Shown: positions 1-7,182 of the stretch, piece after piece
How positions within the stretch are numbered: position 1 is the first letter of the stretch
Layout: every line of letters begins with the position of its first letter
Source: DATJFH01 sp035495815
GTDB taxonomy: Bacteria > Acidobacteriota > Terriglobia > Bryobacterales > Bryobacteraceae
Reading direction: 5' to 3'
DNA: 14,278 bases
Assembly (NCBI GenBank): GCA_035495815.1
Contig: DATJFH010000286.1
Coordinates: forward strand, 1 to 14,278
Notes under the pieces: model-generated
The model's database searches: none
What the model was told of the DNA's origin: nothing
Seen by the model: only the letters and a program-made list of their open reading frames with translations
Translations under genes and position numbers: made by a program

Positions 1-1608
1 CGGCGCGCTCCGGTCGAAGACGCCGATGTTGTCGAGTCCCAGGAAGCCGCCCTGAAAAACGTTGCGGCCTTCGCTGTCTTTGCGATTCACCCACCAGGTG
101 AAGTTCAGCAGCAGCTTCTGGAAGATGCGGGCAAGAAAAGCGCGGTCTCCTTTTCCGCGACGCTTCTTGTCGATCTTGTACACGCGCCAGGCGGCCCAGG
201 CGTGGACCGGCGGATTGACGTCCCCGAAGGCCCACTCGTAGGCGGGAAGCTGGCCGTTCGGATGCATGTACCACTCGCGCGTCATCAGCAGGAGCTGCTG
301 CTTGGCGAATTCGGAATCCACGAGCGCCAGGGGCACGCAGTGAAACGCCAGGTCCCAGGCCGCATACCAAGGGTACTCCCACTTGTCCGGCATGGAGATG
401 ACGTCAGCATTGTAGAGATGAGACCACTCGCTGTTCCGCCCGTTCAGCCGCTCCGAAGGCGGCGGAGGGGCGCCGGGATCGCCCTTCAGCCAGTCCCGCA
501 CCACGTAGTGATAGAACTGTTTCGACCACAGCATGCCGGCCAGCGCCTGCCGCATTACCATGCGAGCATCCGGGGTCAGGTCATCCGGAACCACCGTGGA
601 GTAGAACTCTCCGGCTTCCCGAATTCGCTCGCCAAAGACGCTGTCGAACCTGGGGCCGATATCTGCTTGGGGCTGTAGTGCGTCTCGGTGGCCGGCTCCG
701 TATCCATCGTGGTGGGGGCCAGCGGCCGCTTTCGTACCGACCCGCGCGGGATTGACGGCGCCGGTCGACCCATGGACCACATACTCGTGGATGCCGTCTT
801 TCACGTACCGCGCCCCGTTCGAGACGCCGAACGGGCGCTGGAAGTTCGTCTCGTTTTCGGTGAACAGCAACTCGGGACTGTCCTCACAGTGGAGCCGGCG
901 GCGCCCCAGGTCGGGATGATCCAACTCGATCGCGCCGTTCTCCCCGCGCAAAGTGGGACGCTGCCCGGACGTGTCTCCCCATGACCAGGTGTTCCGGAAC
1001 CAGAGGGTGGGAAGCAGGTTGATCGCAGCCCGATCCGGAGCGTGGTTCGTGACGCTGATCCGCACGAGAATGTCCTCGGGAGAGTCCTTGGCGTATTCTA
1101 CGAGCACGTCGAAATAGCGGTTGTCCGAGAACACTCCGGTATCCGTCAGTTCGAACTCCGGGCTATGTTTGCCGCGGCGCCGGTTCTCTTCGACGAGCTG
1201 TGCGTACGGAAAAGCGGCCTGCGGGTACTTGTGGAGGTCCTTCATGTAGGAGTGGGTGGGTGTGTTGTCGAGATAGTAGTAGCACTCCTTGACGTCCTCG
1301 CCGTGGTTGCCCTCATTGCCGGTCAAGCCGAAGAGCCGCTCTTTCAGGATGGGGTCGCGGCCATTCCACATGGCGACGGCGAAGCAGACGTATTGGTGAC
1401 GGTCGCAGACGCCGGCAATCCCGTCCTCATTCCAGCGGTACGCTCTGGAGCGGGCGTGGTCGTGCTAAAGGTATTCCCAGGCGTTACCATGTGGGCTATA
1501 GTCTTCGCGAACAGTGCCCCACGCACGCTCGCTCAGGTACGGACCCCACCGCTGCCAGTGCGCCCGCCTCTGCCGCGTCTCTTCCAGTCGGTATTCTTCT
1601 TGTGTCAT
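1..1608 (-). pseudogene. MGH1-type (GH63-like) glycoside hydrolase, interrupted by an in-frame amber codon; 3' end beyond window
   Basis: Probable cytosolic alpha-glucosidase or mannosylglycerate-hydrolase-like enzyme of the (alpha/alpha)6 GH63 group; no signal peptide is visible. The start is the ATG at 1606-1608 (MTQEEYRLEETRQ), preceded by AAGGAAAGG. I translated all 536 codons in the window. The family signature VREDYSPHGNAWEYL is followed by TAG (codon 48, 1465-1467), then in the same frame HDHARSRAYRWNEDG, FGLTGNEGNHGEDVKE, TPTHSYMKDLHKYPQAAFPY, LPTLWFRNTWSWGD, MRQALAGMLWSKQFYHY and WEYPWYAAWDLAFH. Asp419 in AWDLAFH is the likely general acid. The frame is open to position 1, so only codon 48 breaks it. 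Codons 297-316 (GPHHDGYG... to ...QPQAD) do not resemble the family, although both flanks do. Family assignment is from recalled motifs. A sequencing or assembly error is as possible as true decay. Confidence 0.8.
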
Positions 1609-1610
1609 CG

Positions 1611-1619
1611 CCTTTCCTT
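1611..1619 (-). promoter_or_regulatory. Ribosome binding site of the GH63-like gene
   Basis: The minus strand reads AAGGAAAGG just before the ATG at 1608. The upstream AAGGA core has about six bases of spacing. It supports MTQEEYR as the start rather than the in-frame codon 44 residues further upstream, whose translation is not family-like. Confidence 0.5.
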
Positions 1620-1644
1620 TTTCGCTTGTCAACAAAGGCCGCGA

Positions 1645-1664
1645 CCGGGATAGATTATTCCCGG
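1645..1664. repeat. Short inverted repeat in the spacer upstream of the GH63-like gene
   Basis: CCGGGA (1645-1650) and TCCCGG (1659-1664) form a perfect 6 bp inverted repeat around an 8-base AT-rich centre. It lies 37 bases before the GH63-like start codon. There is no U-tract after it on the minus strand, so it does not look like an intrinsic terminator. It could be an operator or a chance palindrome. The rest of the 1609-1787 spacer holds no gene that I can support. Confidence 0.35.
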
Positions 1665-1787
1665 CCCATTCAGAAACAGACTTGTCGTATGCGGGCGCAT
1701 TCCAACTCGGGAATAAAACGCGCCGCTGAAAGGATCTCAAGCTCTTGTGGATGGGACGCAGGAGATATCAGGAAACAGGTCTCGACT

Positions 1788-3461
1788 CTAATACAGTTCC
1801 CACGGAGCCCGCGCAAAGCCCGGCGCCATTTCGCGTCCGAAACGCAGCGGCGGCCTGCCGGTCTCGAAGGCTCCGATATCGGGACCCGCACCGGTGAATT
1901 CGTCGTTGAATCCCGGCAGGCGGAGCGCGCTATCGATCGCCGGATTTTTCGCCTGAACCATCGGATCGGTGATGAAGATCGATCTGCCCCGCGGCCCGTA
2001 TTCGACTCTGCCCCACTGAATGCGGTTCACCTGCGGCGCCAGATACCATTCCGGACGAGCGCTGGCCAGGAACATCGAGCGCACGAATCCGCCGCCCAGA
2101 TAGCTGCCCGTGAGGTCGCCCTTGAAATCGTTCCCCGGCGCGCCGGAGTCCTTTGGATAGGTCTTCCCGCGTGAATAGAAAATGTTGTTACGGCTGACCG
2201 CATGGTGCAGCTCGTGGCTGCTGAAAACATCCAGCGCGCCGTTGGGCTGCAGCGCCGTATTGTGAAAAATGAACCGGTAGCCGAGTCCGGTGCTGACCTT
2301 TTCGCCGTTCACGTCCAGGTAATTCATGCCCGTTTTGATCATCACGCCGCCGGAGGAGTCCTGGTGCGAGATGCGGCTTTCCCCGAACACGTTACGGAAG
2401 ATGTAAAGCGGCCCCATCGACGTAGCGGCGGTGGCGACATGCGTGAAGGCATGATGAATATAATTGCTCCAGATCCGCACATTCATGTTGGCGCCCTCGC
2501 TCTCGATGCAATCGTCCCAGCAATGGGAGACGATGTTGCCGTAGATATCGGAATCCCGATTCGGGCTGCCTTTGAAGCTGTAGTTGCTGGCGCCGCCGAT
2601 GCCGTCGTTGTATCCGTGATCTTCTGTGGAACGGATTGCGTTGTAGCGGATGACATTGCCTCCGCGCGAATCGATCAGCGAGACGCCCTGCGGGCCAGAG
2701 GGATGGCCGGTTTCCCAGTCGTTGGCGCCGCCGCGCGGATTCTCGATCAGGTTGCGCTGGATGACCAGATGTCCCGCGTCCTTCTCCGCGTAGACCGCGC
2801 TGTCCATCCCGCTCGTGACTCCGGCCACACGTGCGCCGCCGATGCGGCCCCATCCGGTGATGTGGCAGTCTTCCACCACCACGTGCTGCACTCCGGCCCG
2901 GATCAGCACGCCGTGAATACCCGCGTTCCTGAGCTCCAGGCCGCGGACAATCACGTAGTCCGCTTCCACAACAACGTTGTAATCGGACAGGTTGAAGACG
3001 TCGCTGACGAATCGTGTTCCCGCCGCCGGCGTGTATAACCGCCAGGCTGTGGCCGTCCCTGCCTCCTTGATGGTGAGCGTCTCGCCCGTTGTCCCGGCGG
3101 GAAGGGTCGTGGTAACTCCCACCGGAAATGCCTCGCTGCGAGTCCGCTGCCGCAGTTCCACCCGCTCTCCGCCCGCTTCGAGCCGGATCTCGTACGTCGT
3201 GTCCGGCTTCAGGTGCACCAGCGACCCGCGATACTGCCGCTCGCGTGGATCGTAGATCAGGGGATAACCTTCCCGCCATTCGCCCGCGCCCTCCGCGCGG
3301 TAACGGATCGTACACTCTTCCGCGGCCGTGGGGCGGTTATAGTAGACGCCCAACGACTCGAAAGTCGGGACCGCCCACGCCTTGCTTTCAGCGGCCCCCG
3401 GACCCCGCGCCGGGGAGAAAAAGAAAACGGATCCGATCAGCAGCGCCAGTCGAAGCTTCAT
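1788..3461 (-). CDS. Secreted FNIII-like plus right-handed parallel beta-helix protein
   Basis: A 557-residue protein starting MKLRLALLIGSVFFF, with a short charged n-region and hydrophobic core typical of a Sec signal peptide (about residues 1-24). Residues about 31-100 resemble a fibronectin-III-like domain (GVYYNRPT, LVHLKPDTTYEIRLEAG). From about residue 150 come repeated short beta-rungs such as YVIVRGLELRNAG, HVVVEDCHITGWG, HLVIQRNLIENPRGG, GNVIRYNAIRS and VRIWSNYIHHAF, the pattern of NosD/pectate-lyase-type parallel beta-helices. The end (DPMVQAKNPAIDSA, GAGPDIGAFETG) is typical of such proteins. Substrate and reaction cannot be read from sequence; polysaccharide lyase, epimerase or simple glycan binding are all possible. 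The start is set by the ATGA overlap with the upstream DUF1080 gene. The same frame is open upstream to 3812, but that part lies inside the DUF1080 gene and is not coding. Confidence 0.85.
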   Translation of the reverse strand: MKLRLALLIGSVFFFSPARGPGAAESKAWAVPTFESLGVYYNRPTAAEECTIRYRAEGAGEWREGYPLIYDPRERQYRGSLVHLKPDTTYEIRLEAGGERVELRQRTRSEAFPVGVTTTLPAGTTGETLTIKEAGTATAWRLYTPAAGTRFVSDVFNLSDYNVVVEADYVIVRGLELRNAGIHGVLIRAGVQHVVVEDCHITGWGRIGGARVAGVTSGMDSAVYAEKDAGHLVIQRNLIENPRGGANDWETGHPSGPQGVSLIDSRGGNVIRYNAIRSTEDHGYNDGIGGASNYSFKGSPNRDSDIYGNIVSHCWDDCIESEGANMNVRIWSNYIHHAFTHVATAATSMGPLYIFRNVFGESRISHQDSSGGVMIKTGMNYLDVNGEKVSTGLGYRFIFHNTALQPNGALDVFSSHELHHAVSRNNIFYSRGKTYPKDSGAPGNDFKGDLTGSYLGGGFVRSMFLASARPEWYLAPQVNRIQWGRVEYGPRGRSIFITDPMVQAKNPAIDSALRLPGFNDEFTGAGPDIGAFETGRPPLRFGREMAPGFARAPWELY

Positions 3462-4225
3462 AATCTCTTGATACGCCAGTTGCGGTACTCCACTTTCATG
3501 GGCGGTCCGACGTGCACCTGCACGCCGATCAGCCCTTTGAGCGTGCGGCCCGCCGCGTCGTCGTCGATCACCATGCTCATGAGGCGGCCGTTCACGTGAT
3601 GCATCGAGATGTTTCCCCGAACAATCAGGTGGACCGAGTTCCAGCCGGTGGTAATCAGGGCGCCCAGCTCCTGGTTGTCTCCCACGGTCGATAAAACAAT
3701 GGGAATCTGCGTGCCTGTCACGCGGGTAACCTGGCCGCGCACCGCCAGAAACAGCCGGCCTTTCTCCTCGTAGTTGTTTCCGGTGTACCGGTTCTGACCG
3801 TCGATATCGCACTGGTAGCCGCGCATCGCGAACCGGTTCGCCGGAGTCACATTGTCGGGGACCACGACACTGCGGTAGTTGATGCCGCTGTTGCCGGCCG
3901 GGGTGATGCGGTAATCGGCCTTCAATTCGAAATCCGCCGGCTCGCCCCCGCGCCAGATGATGAAAGTGTTGCTCTTGATGACCGTGGCCGGGGTGATCTC
4001 GCCGGTCATGGCGCCGTTGGCGGCGCTCCAGTACTTGGGATCGCCCTCCCAGCCGTCCAGTGTCTTGCCGTCGAACATGCTGGTGAAGCCGGGCTCATCG
4101 CCCGCCAGCGGCGCCGGCCGGTCGCTCTGTTTGGGGACGTAGGACTGCCCTGCCAGCGGCAAACGGGCCGCTGTGGCGAGCAGGGAACCGAGAAAGAGCC
4201 TGCGTCCGGTCGAATGGGTTTTCAT
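3458..4225 (-). CDS. Tat-exported DUF1080 (3-keto-disaccharide hydrolase-type) protein
   Basis: A 255-residue protein. The N-terminus THSTGRRLFLGSLLATAA is a twin-arginine signal (Arg8-Arg9, then a hydrophobic stretch and a likely cleavage site near LPLAGQ, about residue 27), so it is probably exported folded to the periplasm. The rest is a single DUF1080 concanavalin-like beta-sandwich: GFTSMFDGKTLDGWEGDPKYW near the start, then DFELKADYRI, GNSGINYRS, MRGYQCDID and GLIGVQVHVGPPMKVEYRN. Some family members hydrolyse 3-keto-glucosides; that this one does is inference. The stop overlaps the ATG of the beta-helix gene (ATGA, 3458-3461), which suggests translational coupling and a shared task on glycans. 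No clear Shine-Dalgarno precedes the ATG at 4225; the leader reads CCGATTTT. Confidence 0.9.
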   Translation of the reverse strand: MKTHSTGRRLFLGSLLATAARLPLAGQSYVPKQSDRPAPLAGDEPGFTSMFDGKTLDGWEGDPKYWSAANGAMTGEITPATVIKSNTFIIWRGGEPADFELKADYRITPAGNSGINYRSVVVPDNVTPANRFAMRGYQCDIDGQNRYTGNNYEEKGRLFLAVRGQVTRVTGTQIPIVLSTVGDNQELGALITTGWNSVHLIVRGNISMHHVNGRLMSMVIDDDAAGRTLKGLIGVQVHVGPPMKVEYRNWRIKRL

Positions 4226-4243
4226 AAAATCGGCAGTGATGCC

Positions 4244-4249
4244 ATTGTA
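4244..4249 (-). promoter_or_regulatory. Possible -10 box for the DUF1080/beta-helix operon
   Basis: The minus strand reads TACAAT (5 of 6 matches to TATAAT) 18 bases before the DUF1080 start codon. It implies a very short leader, which agrees with the lack of a ribosome binding site. No good -35 hexamer stands 16-18 bases upstream, so this is a weak call. Confidence 0.3.
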
Positions 4250-4270
4250 TGCCCGGAGGCGGCCTGCGTT

Positions 4271-4287
4271 CCCGGCTGCGCGCCGGG
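4271..4287. repeat. GC hairpin in the divergent DUF1080/sulfatase promoter region
   Basis: CCCGGC (4271-4276), loop TGCGC, GCCGGG (4282-4287): a perfect 6 bp stem midway in the 95 bp between two divergent start codons. Its position would suit an operator shared by both operons, but GC-rich spacers often contain such stems by chance. Confidence 0.35.
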
Positions 4288-4320
4288 ACTAAGCTTGCCG
4301 GTCTTTGTTAATGTAAGGGC

Positions 4321-5814
4321 ATGATCAGCAGACGCTCAGCGGTGGCTGCCCTGGCGGGCGCGACGTCGGTGCGCGGGAAGGCGGCCCGCAAGCCTAATTT
4401 TCTCTTCCTGATTGCCGACGATCACGCCGGCTACGTCCTCGGAGCGGACGGCAACAAGCAGGCCCGAACGCCGAATCTGGACCGGCTGGCCTCGCAGGGG
4501 ATGCGTTTCGCGAGCAATCATTGCAACTCCCCCGTGTGCACGCCGTCGCGGCAATCGTTCCTGACGGGTCAGATGCCCAACTCGGCCGGAGTCAGCGTGC
4601 TCAAGACACCGCTGGCGGAGGACAAACCGACCATCGCCAAACACCTGCGGCAGGCCGGCTACCGGACCTCCGTGTTCGGCAAGATGCATTTCAACCGTCA
4701 GTCTCATCCCGGAATGCACGGCTTCGATTCGCTGGTGGTGGACGGCGACACCAACAAGGCCTATGCCGCAAGCGTGAAACCGCAGCCGGCGCCGAAAGAC
4801 ATGAAGGTCAAGCCGCGCTGGCAGCCCTTCAGGGATCCGGCCCGCATCTGGCTCAACGCCGAAAAGCTGCCTTACGGCCGTTATGAGAAGGACATGACCG
4901 GCACGTTCATCGCCGAGGAGGGCTGCCGCTTCCTCGAGGAGCACAAGGCCGATCCCTTCGCGCTCTGGGTGAGCTTCCACGAGCCCCATTCCCCGTACGA
5001 TTTTCCGATCGAGTATCGCGACCGCTTCGACCCGGCCAGCTTCAAGGCCCCCCGCGTCGGACCGGAGGACGCCTGGCAGATTCCGCTGATCTTTCGCGAT
5101 CTGAGCGACGCGGAGAAGCGCGGCATCATCGCCGCCTATTACACGTCGGTGAGCTTTCTCGACCGCAACGTCGGCAGGGTGCTCGACAAGCTGCGCCAAC
5201 TGGGGCTCGAGGAGGACACGCTGGTCGTCTACATGGCGGACCACGGCTACAGCCTGGGCCAGCACGGGCGTTTCGAGAAGCATTGCTGCTACAACCCGGC
5301 GCTGCGGGTGCCGCTCATCATGCGGTTCCCGGGCCGGATCAAGCGCGGGGTGACGCACGATTTCACCGAGTCGATCGACGTTGCCCCGACGATCCTCGAC
5401 CTGCTCGGCGCCGAGCCGCTCCCGCTGGCGCACGGGCGCAGCCTGCGGCCGTACCTCGAAGGCCGCCGCCCTTCGGCGCCGCGCGATCACATCTTCAGCC
5501 AGTACCTCGAGAACGAGGAAGCCTGCATCAAGACCGACCGCTACAAGTTCATCCTCTGCTCGGGGAAGCGCAAGCGCACCGACGGGTACGAGACCGACAA
5601 TCCGACACCGGGCCGTTACATCCGTCTCTACGACTTGAAGAACGATCCCGACGAATTCACGGATGTCGCGGCGAAAAATCCGGATATCGTCGCCCGGCTG
5701 CAGAAGCAGATGCTCGACCGCTTCCGCGAAACGAATCCGGACGCGTCCCAGTTACCGAAAGGCCTCGAGGAACGCGAATCCATCGAGTGGTTCCTGCGGC
5801 CCCGGGACGCCTAG
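4321..5814 (+). CDS. Type I (formylglycine-dependent) sulfatase, probable Tat export
   Basis: A 497-residue sulfatase that would remove sulfate esters from an organic substrate. Near the N-terminus IADDH supplies metal-binding Asp33-Asp34. NSPVCTPSRQSFLTG carries the C-x-P-S-R motif, where Cys73 would be converted to formylglycine and Arg77 supports it. GKMHF supplies Lys121 and His123, SFHEPHSPY supplies His220/His223, YMADHG supplies Asp307-His308, and FEKHCCYNPALRVPLI supplies Lys320. All key residues are present and the length is normal. The start MISRRSAVAALAGATS is a short twin-arginine-like leader. The GKMHF and DHGY motifs recall the choline-sulfatase/phosphonate-monoesterase side of the family, but substrate cannot be assigned. 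No formylglycine-generating enzyme lies in the window. The gene diverges from the DUF1080 gene and its TAG overlaps the likely GTG of the MATE gene. Confidence 0.93.
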   Translation: MISRRSAVAALAGATSVRGKAARKPNFLFLIADDHAGYVLGADGNKQARTPNLDRLASQGMRFASNHCNSPVCTPSRQSFLTGQMPNSAGVSVLKTPLAEDKPTIAKHLRQAGYRTSVFGKMHFNRQSHPGMHGFDSLVVDGDTNKAYAASVKPQPAPKDMKVKPRWQPFRDPARIWLNAEKLPYGRYEKDMTGTFIAEEGCRFLEEHKADPFALWVSFHEPHSPYDFPIEYRDRFDPASFKAPRVGPEDAWQIPLIFRDLSDAEKRGIIAAYYTSVSFLDRNVGRVLDKLRQLGLEEDTLVVYMADHGYSLGQHGRFEKHCCYNPALRVPLIMRFPGRIKRGVTHDFTESIDVAPTILDLLGAEPLPLAHGRSLRPYLEGRRPSAPRDHIFSQYLENEEACIKTDRYKFILCSGKRKRTDGYETDNPTPGRYIRLYDLKNDPDEFTDVAAKNPDIVARLQKQMLDRFRETNPDASQLPKGLEERESIEWFLRPRDA

Positions 5815-7175
5815 TGGCGGCGTCCTGGCAAGCGCTCCGCATGGAGCTGCCCCCGATGTTCAAGCTGGCTTGGCCCGTGGTGCTCTCGGAATTGGGCTGG
5901 ATGGCGATGGGCATCGTGGACACGATGATCGTGGGCCGCCTCAGCACCGTAGCCATCGGAGCCGTCAGCCTGGGCGAGATCCTGTTCAATACGGCGGTCT
6001 GGACGGGAGCGGGTTTGCTCCTCGGACTCGATACGCTGATCTCGCAATCCTTCGGCGCGGGCGACATAGCCGGCTGCCACCGCTCGCTGCTGCAGGGCCT
6101 TTACCTTTCCGTCCCGGTATCGATCGCCCTGATGAGCGTGGTTTGGCTGTCCGCCCCCGCTTTAAGTAATTTCGGCATCGCTCCCGATGTCCTGCGCGAG
6201 GCGCTGCCCTACCTTTACGCGGTGGTCTGGAGCGCGTTCCCGCTGCTGGTCTACTTCGCGTGCCGGCGGTATCTGCAGGCCATGAACCTGGTCAAGCCGG
6301 TCATGTTCGCGTTGATTTCTGCCAATGTGCTGAATCTGGCGGGCGACTGGATCCTGGTGTTCGGACTCTACGGCGCTCCTGCCATGGGCACGGAAGGCGC
6401 CGCATGGTCGACATGCATCTGCCGCGTTTACATGGCGCTGTTTCTGGCAGCCTATATTTTTTATCACGACAGCCGGCACGCGACCGGACTGACGCGCACG
6501 CCGCTCGCGCCCGATCTCCGCCGCATCGGCCGGCTGATCCGGCTGGGGCTGCCGGCCGCGCTGCAGATTACGTTTGAAGTCGGGGTTTTCGCCGCCGCCA
6601 CCATGCTCATCGGACGGCTTACGGCGGAAGCGCTGGCCGCGCACCAGATCGCGCTGAATGCGATCAGCGTCACCTTCATGGCGCCGCTGGGAATCGGGGC
6701 TGCGGCGGCGGTCCGCGTGGGGCAGGCGCTCGGCAGGGGCGATATCCCGGCGGCCAACCGGTCGGGCTGGACAGCCGTTCTGCTGGGAGTGGGATTCATG
6801 TCCTGCGCCGCCGTAGTTTTCCTGGCCGTTCCCGAGCCGCTGATCCGGGCCTACACCAGCGATCCGAATGTGCTGAGGATCGGAGTTTCGCTGCTGGCCG
6901 CGGCGGCCGCGTTCCAACTTTTCGACGGAATCCAGGCGGTGACCACGGGAGCGCTGCGGGGCGCCGGCGACACCCGCACGCCGATGATCTGCCACTTGAC
7001 GGCATATTGGGGCCTGGGGCTGCCGCTCGGCTACTACCTGTGCTTCCGGCGGAATTGGGGCGCGCTCGGGCTGTGGACCGGACTGAGCCTGGCCATCATC
7101 CTGATCGGAATCGGGCTGCTGTGGACCTGGTCGCGCGCCATGTCACGGCCGAGAGCGCACGCGACATCGAGCTGA
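5814..7175 (+). CDS. MATE-family multidrug/sodium antiporter (NorM-like)
   Basis: An inner-membrane cation-coupled exporter of 453 residues from the GTG at 5814, or 444 from the ATG at 5841. I prefer the GTG because the residues it adds (AASWQALRMELPPM) fit the usual N-terminal helix, and because TAGTG overlaps the sulfatase stop by one base. The MATE signature FKLAWPVVLSELGWMAMG and IVDTMIVGRLS is followed by about twelve hydrophobic segments. Two homologous halves are visible: the second begins near LIRLGLPAALQITFEVGVF and includes LAAHQIALNAISVTFM and GIGAAAAVRVGQALGRGD. GALRGAGDTRTPM is the conserved C-terminal-half motif. The substrate is unknown. The frame is open far upstream into the sulfatase gene, but that part is a shadow. 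It converges with the glycosyltransferase gene across 7 bp, with no terminator visible. Confidence 0.92.
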   Translation: MAASWQALRMELPPMFKLAWPVVLSELGWMAMGIVDTMIVGRLSTVAIGAVSLGEILFNTAVWTGAGLLLGLDTLISQSFGAGDIAGCHRSLLQGLYLSVPVSIALMSVVWLSAPALSNFGIAPDVLREALPYLYAVVWSAFPLLVYFACRRYLQAMNLVKPVMFALISANVLNLAGDWILVFGLYGAPAMGTEGAAWSTCICRVYMALFLAAYIFYHDSRHATGLTRTPLAPDLRRIGRLIRLGLPAALQITFEVGVFAAATMLIGRLTAEALAAHQIALNAISVTFMAPLGIGAAAAVRVGQALGRGDIPAANRSGWTAVLLGVGFMSCAAVVFLAVPEPLIRAYTSDPNVLRIGVSLLAAAAAFQLFDGIQAVTTGALRGAGDTRTPMICHLTAYWGLGLPLGYYLCFRRNWGALGLWTGLSLAIILIGIGLLWTWSRAMSRPRAHATSS

Positions 7176-7182
7176 CGGATCC

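Noticed and set aside
1627..1632. Perfect TTGACA on the minus strand as -35 of the GH63-like gene
   Set aside because: The matching -10 would fall on the start codon itself and no TATAAT-like hexamer is there.
1609..1740. 44-residue N-terminal extension of the GH63-like gene
   Set aside because: Its translation is not family-like, and a good ribosome site precedes the ATG at 1608.
3462..3812. 117-codon upstream extension of the beta-helix frame
   Set aside because: It lies entirely inside the DUF1080 gene in another frame; the ATGA overlap and signal peptide place the start at 3461.
4336..5490. 384-codon minus-strand frame opposite the sulfatase
   Set aside because: Antisense shadow; the sense strand encodes all sulfatase active-site residues.
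5283..5813. Upstream extension of the MATE frame
   Set aside because: It overlaps the 3' third of the sulfatase, is Arg/Pro/Ala rich and has no family similarity; it is a GC-bias shadow.
7176..7182. Bidirectional terminator between the convergent MATE and glycosyltransferase genes
   Set aside because: Only 7 bases lie between the stops, with no stem-loop and U-tract.
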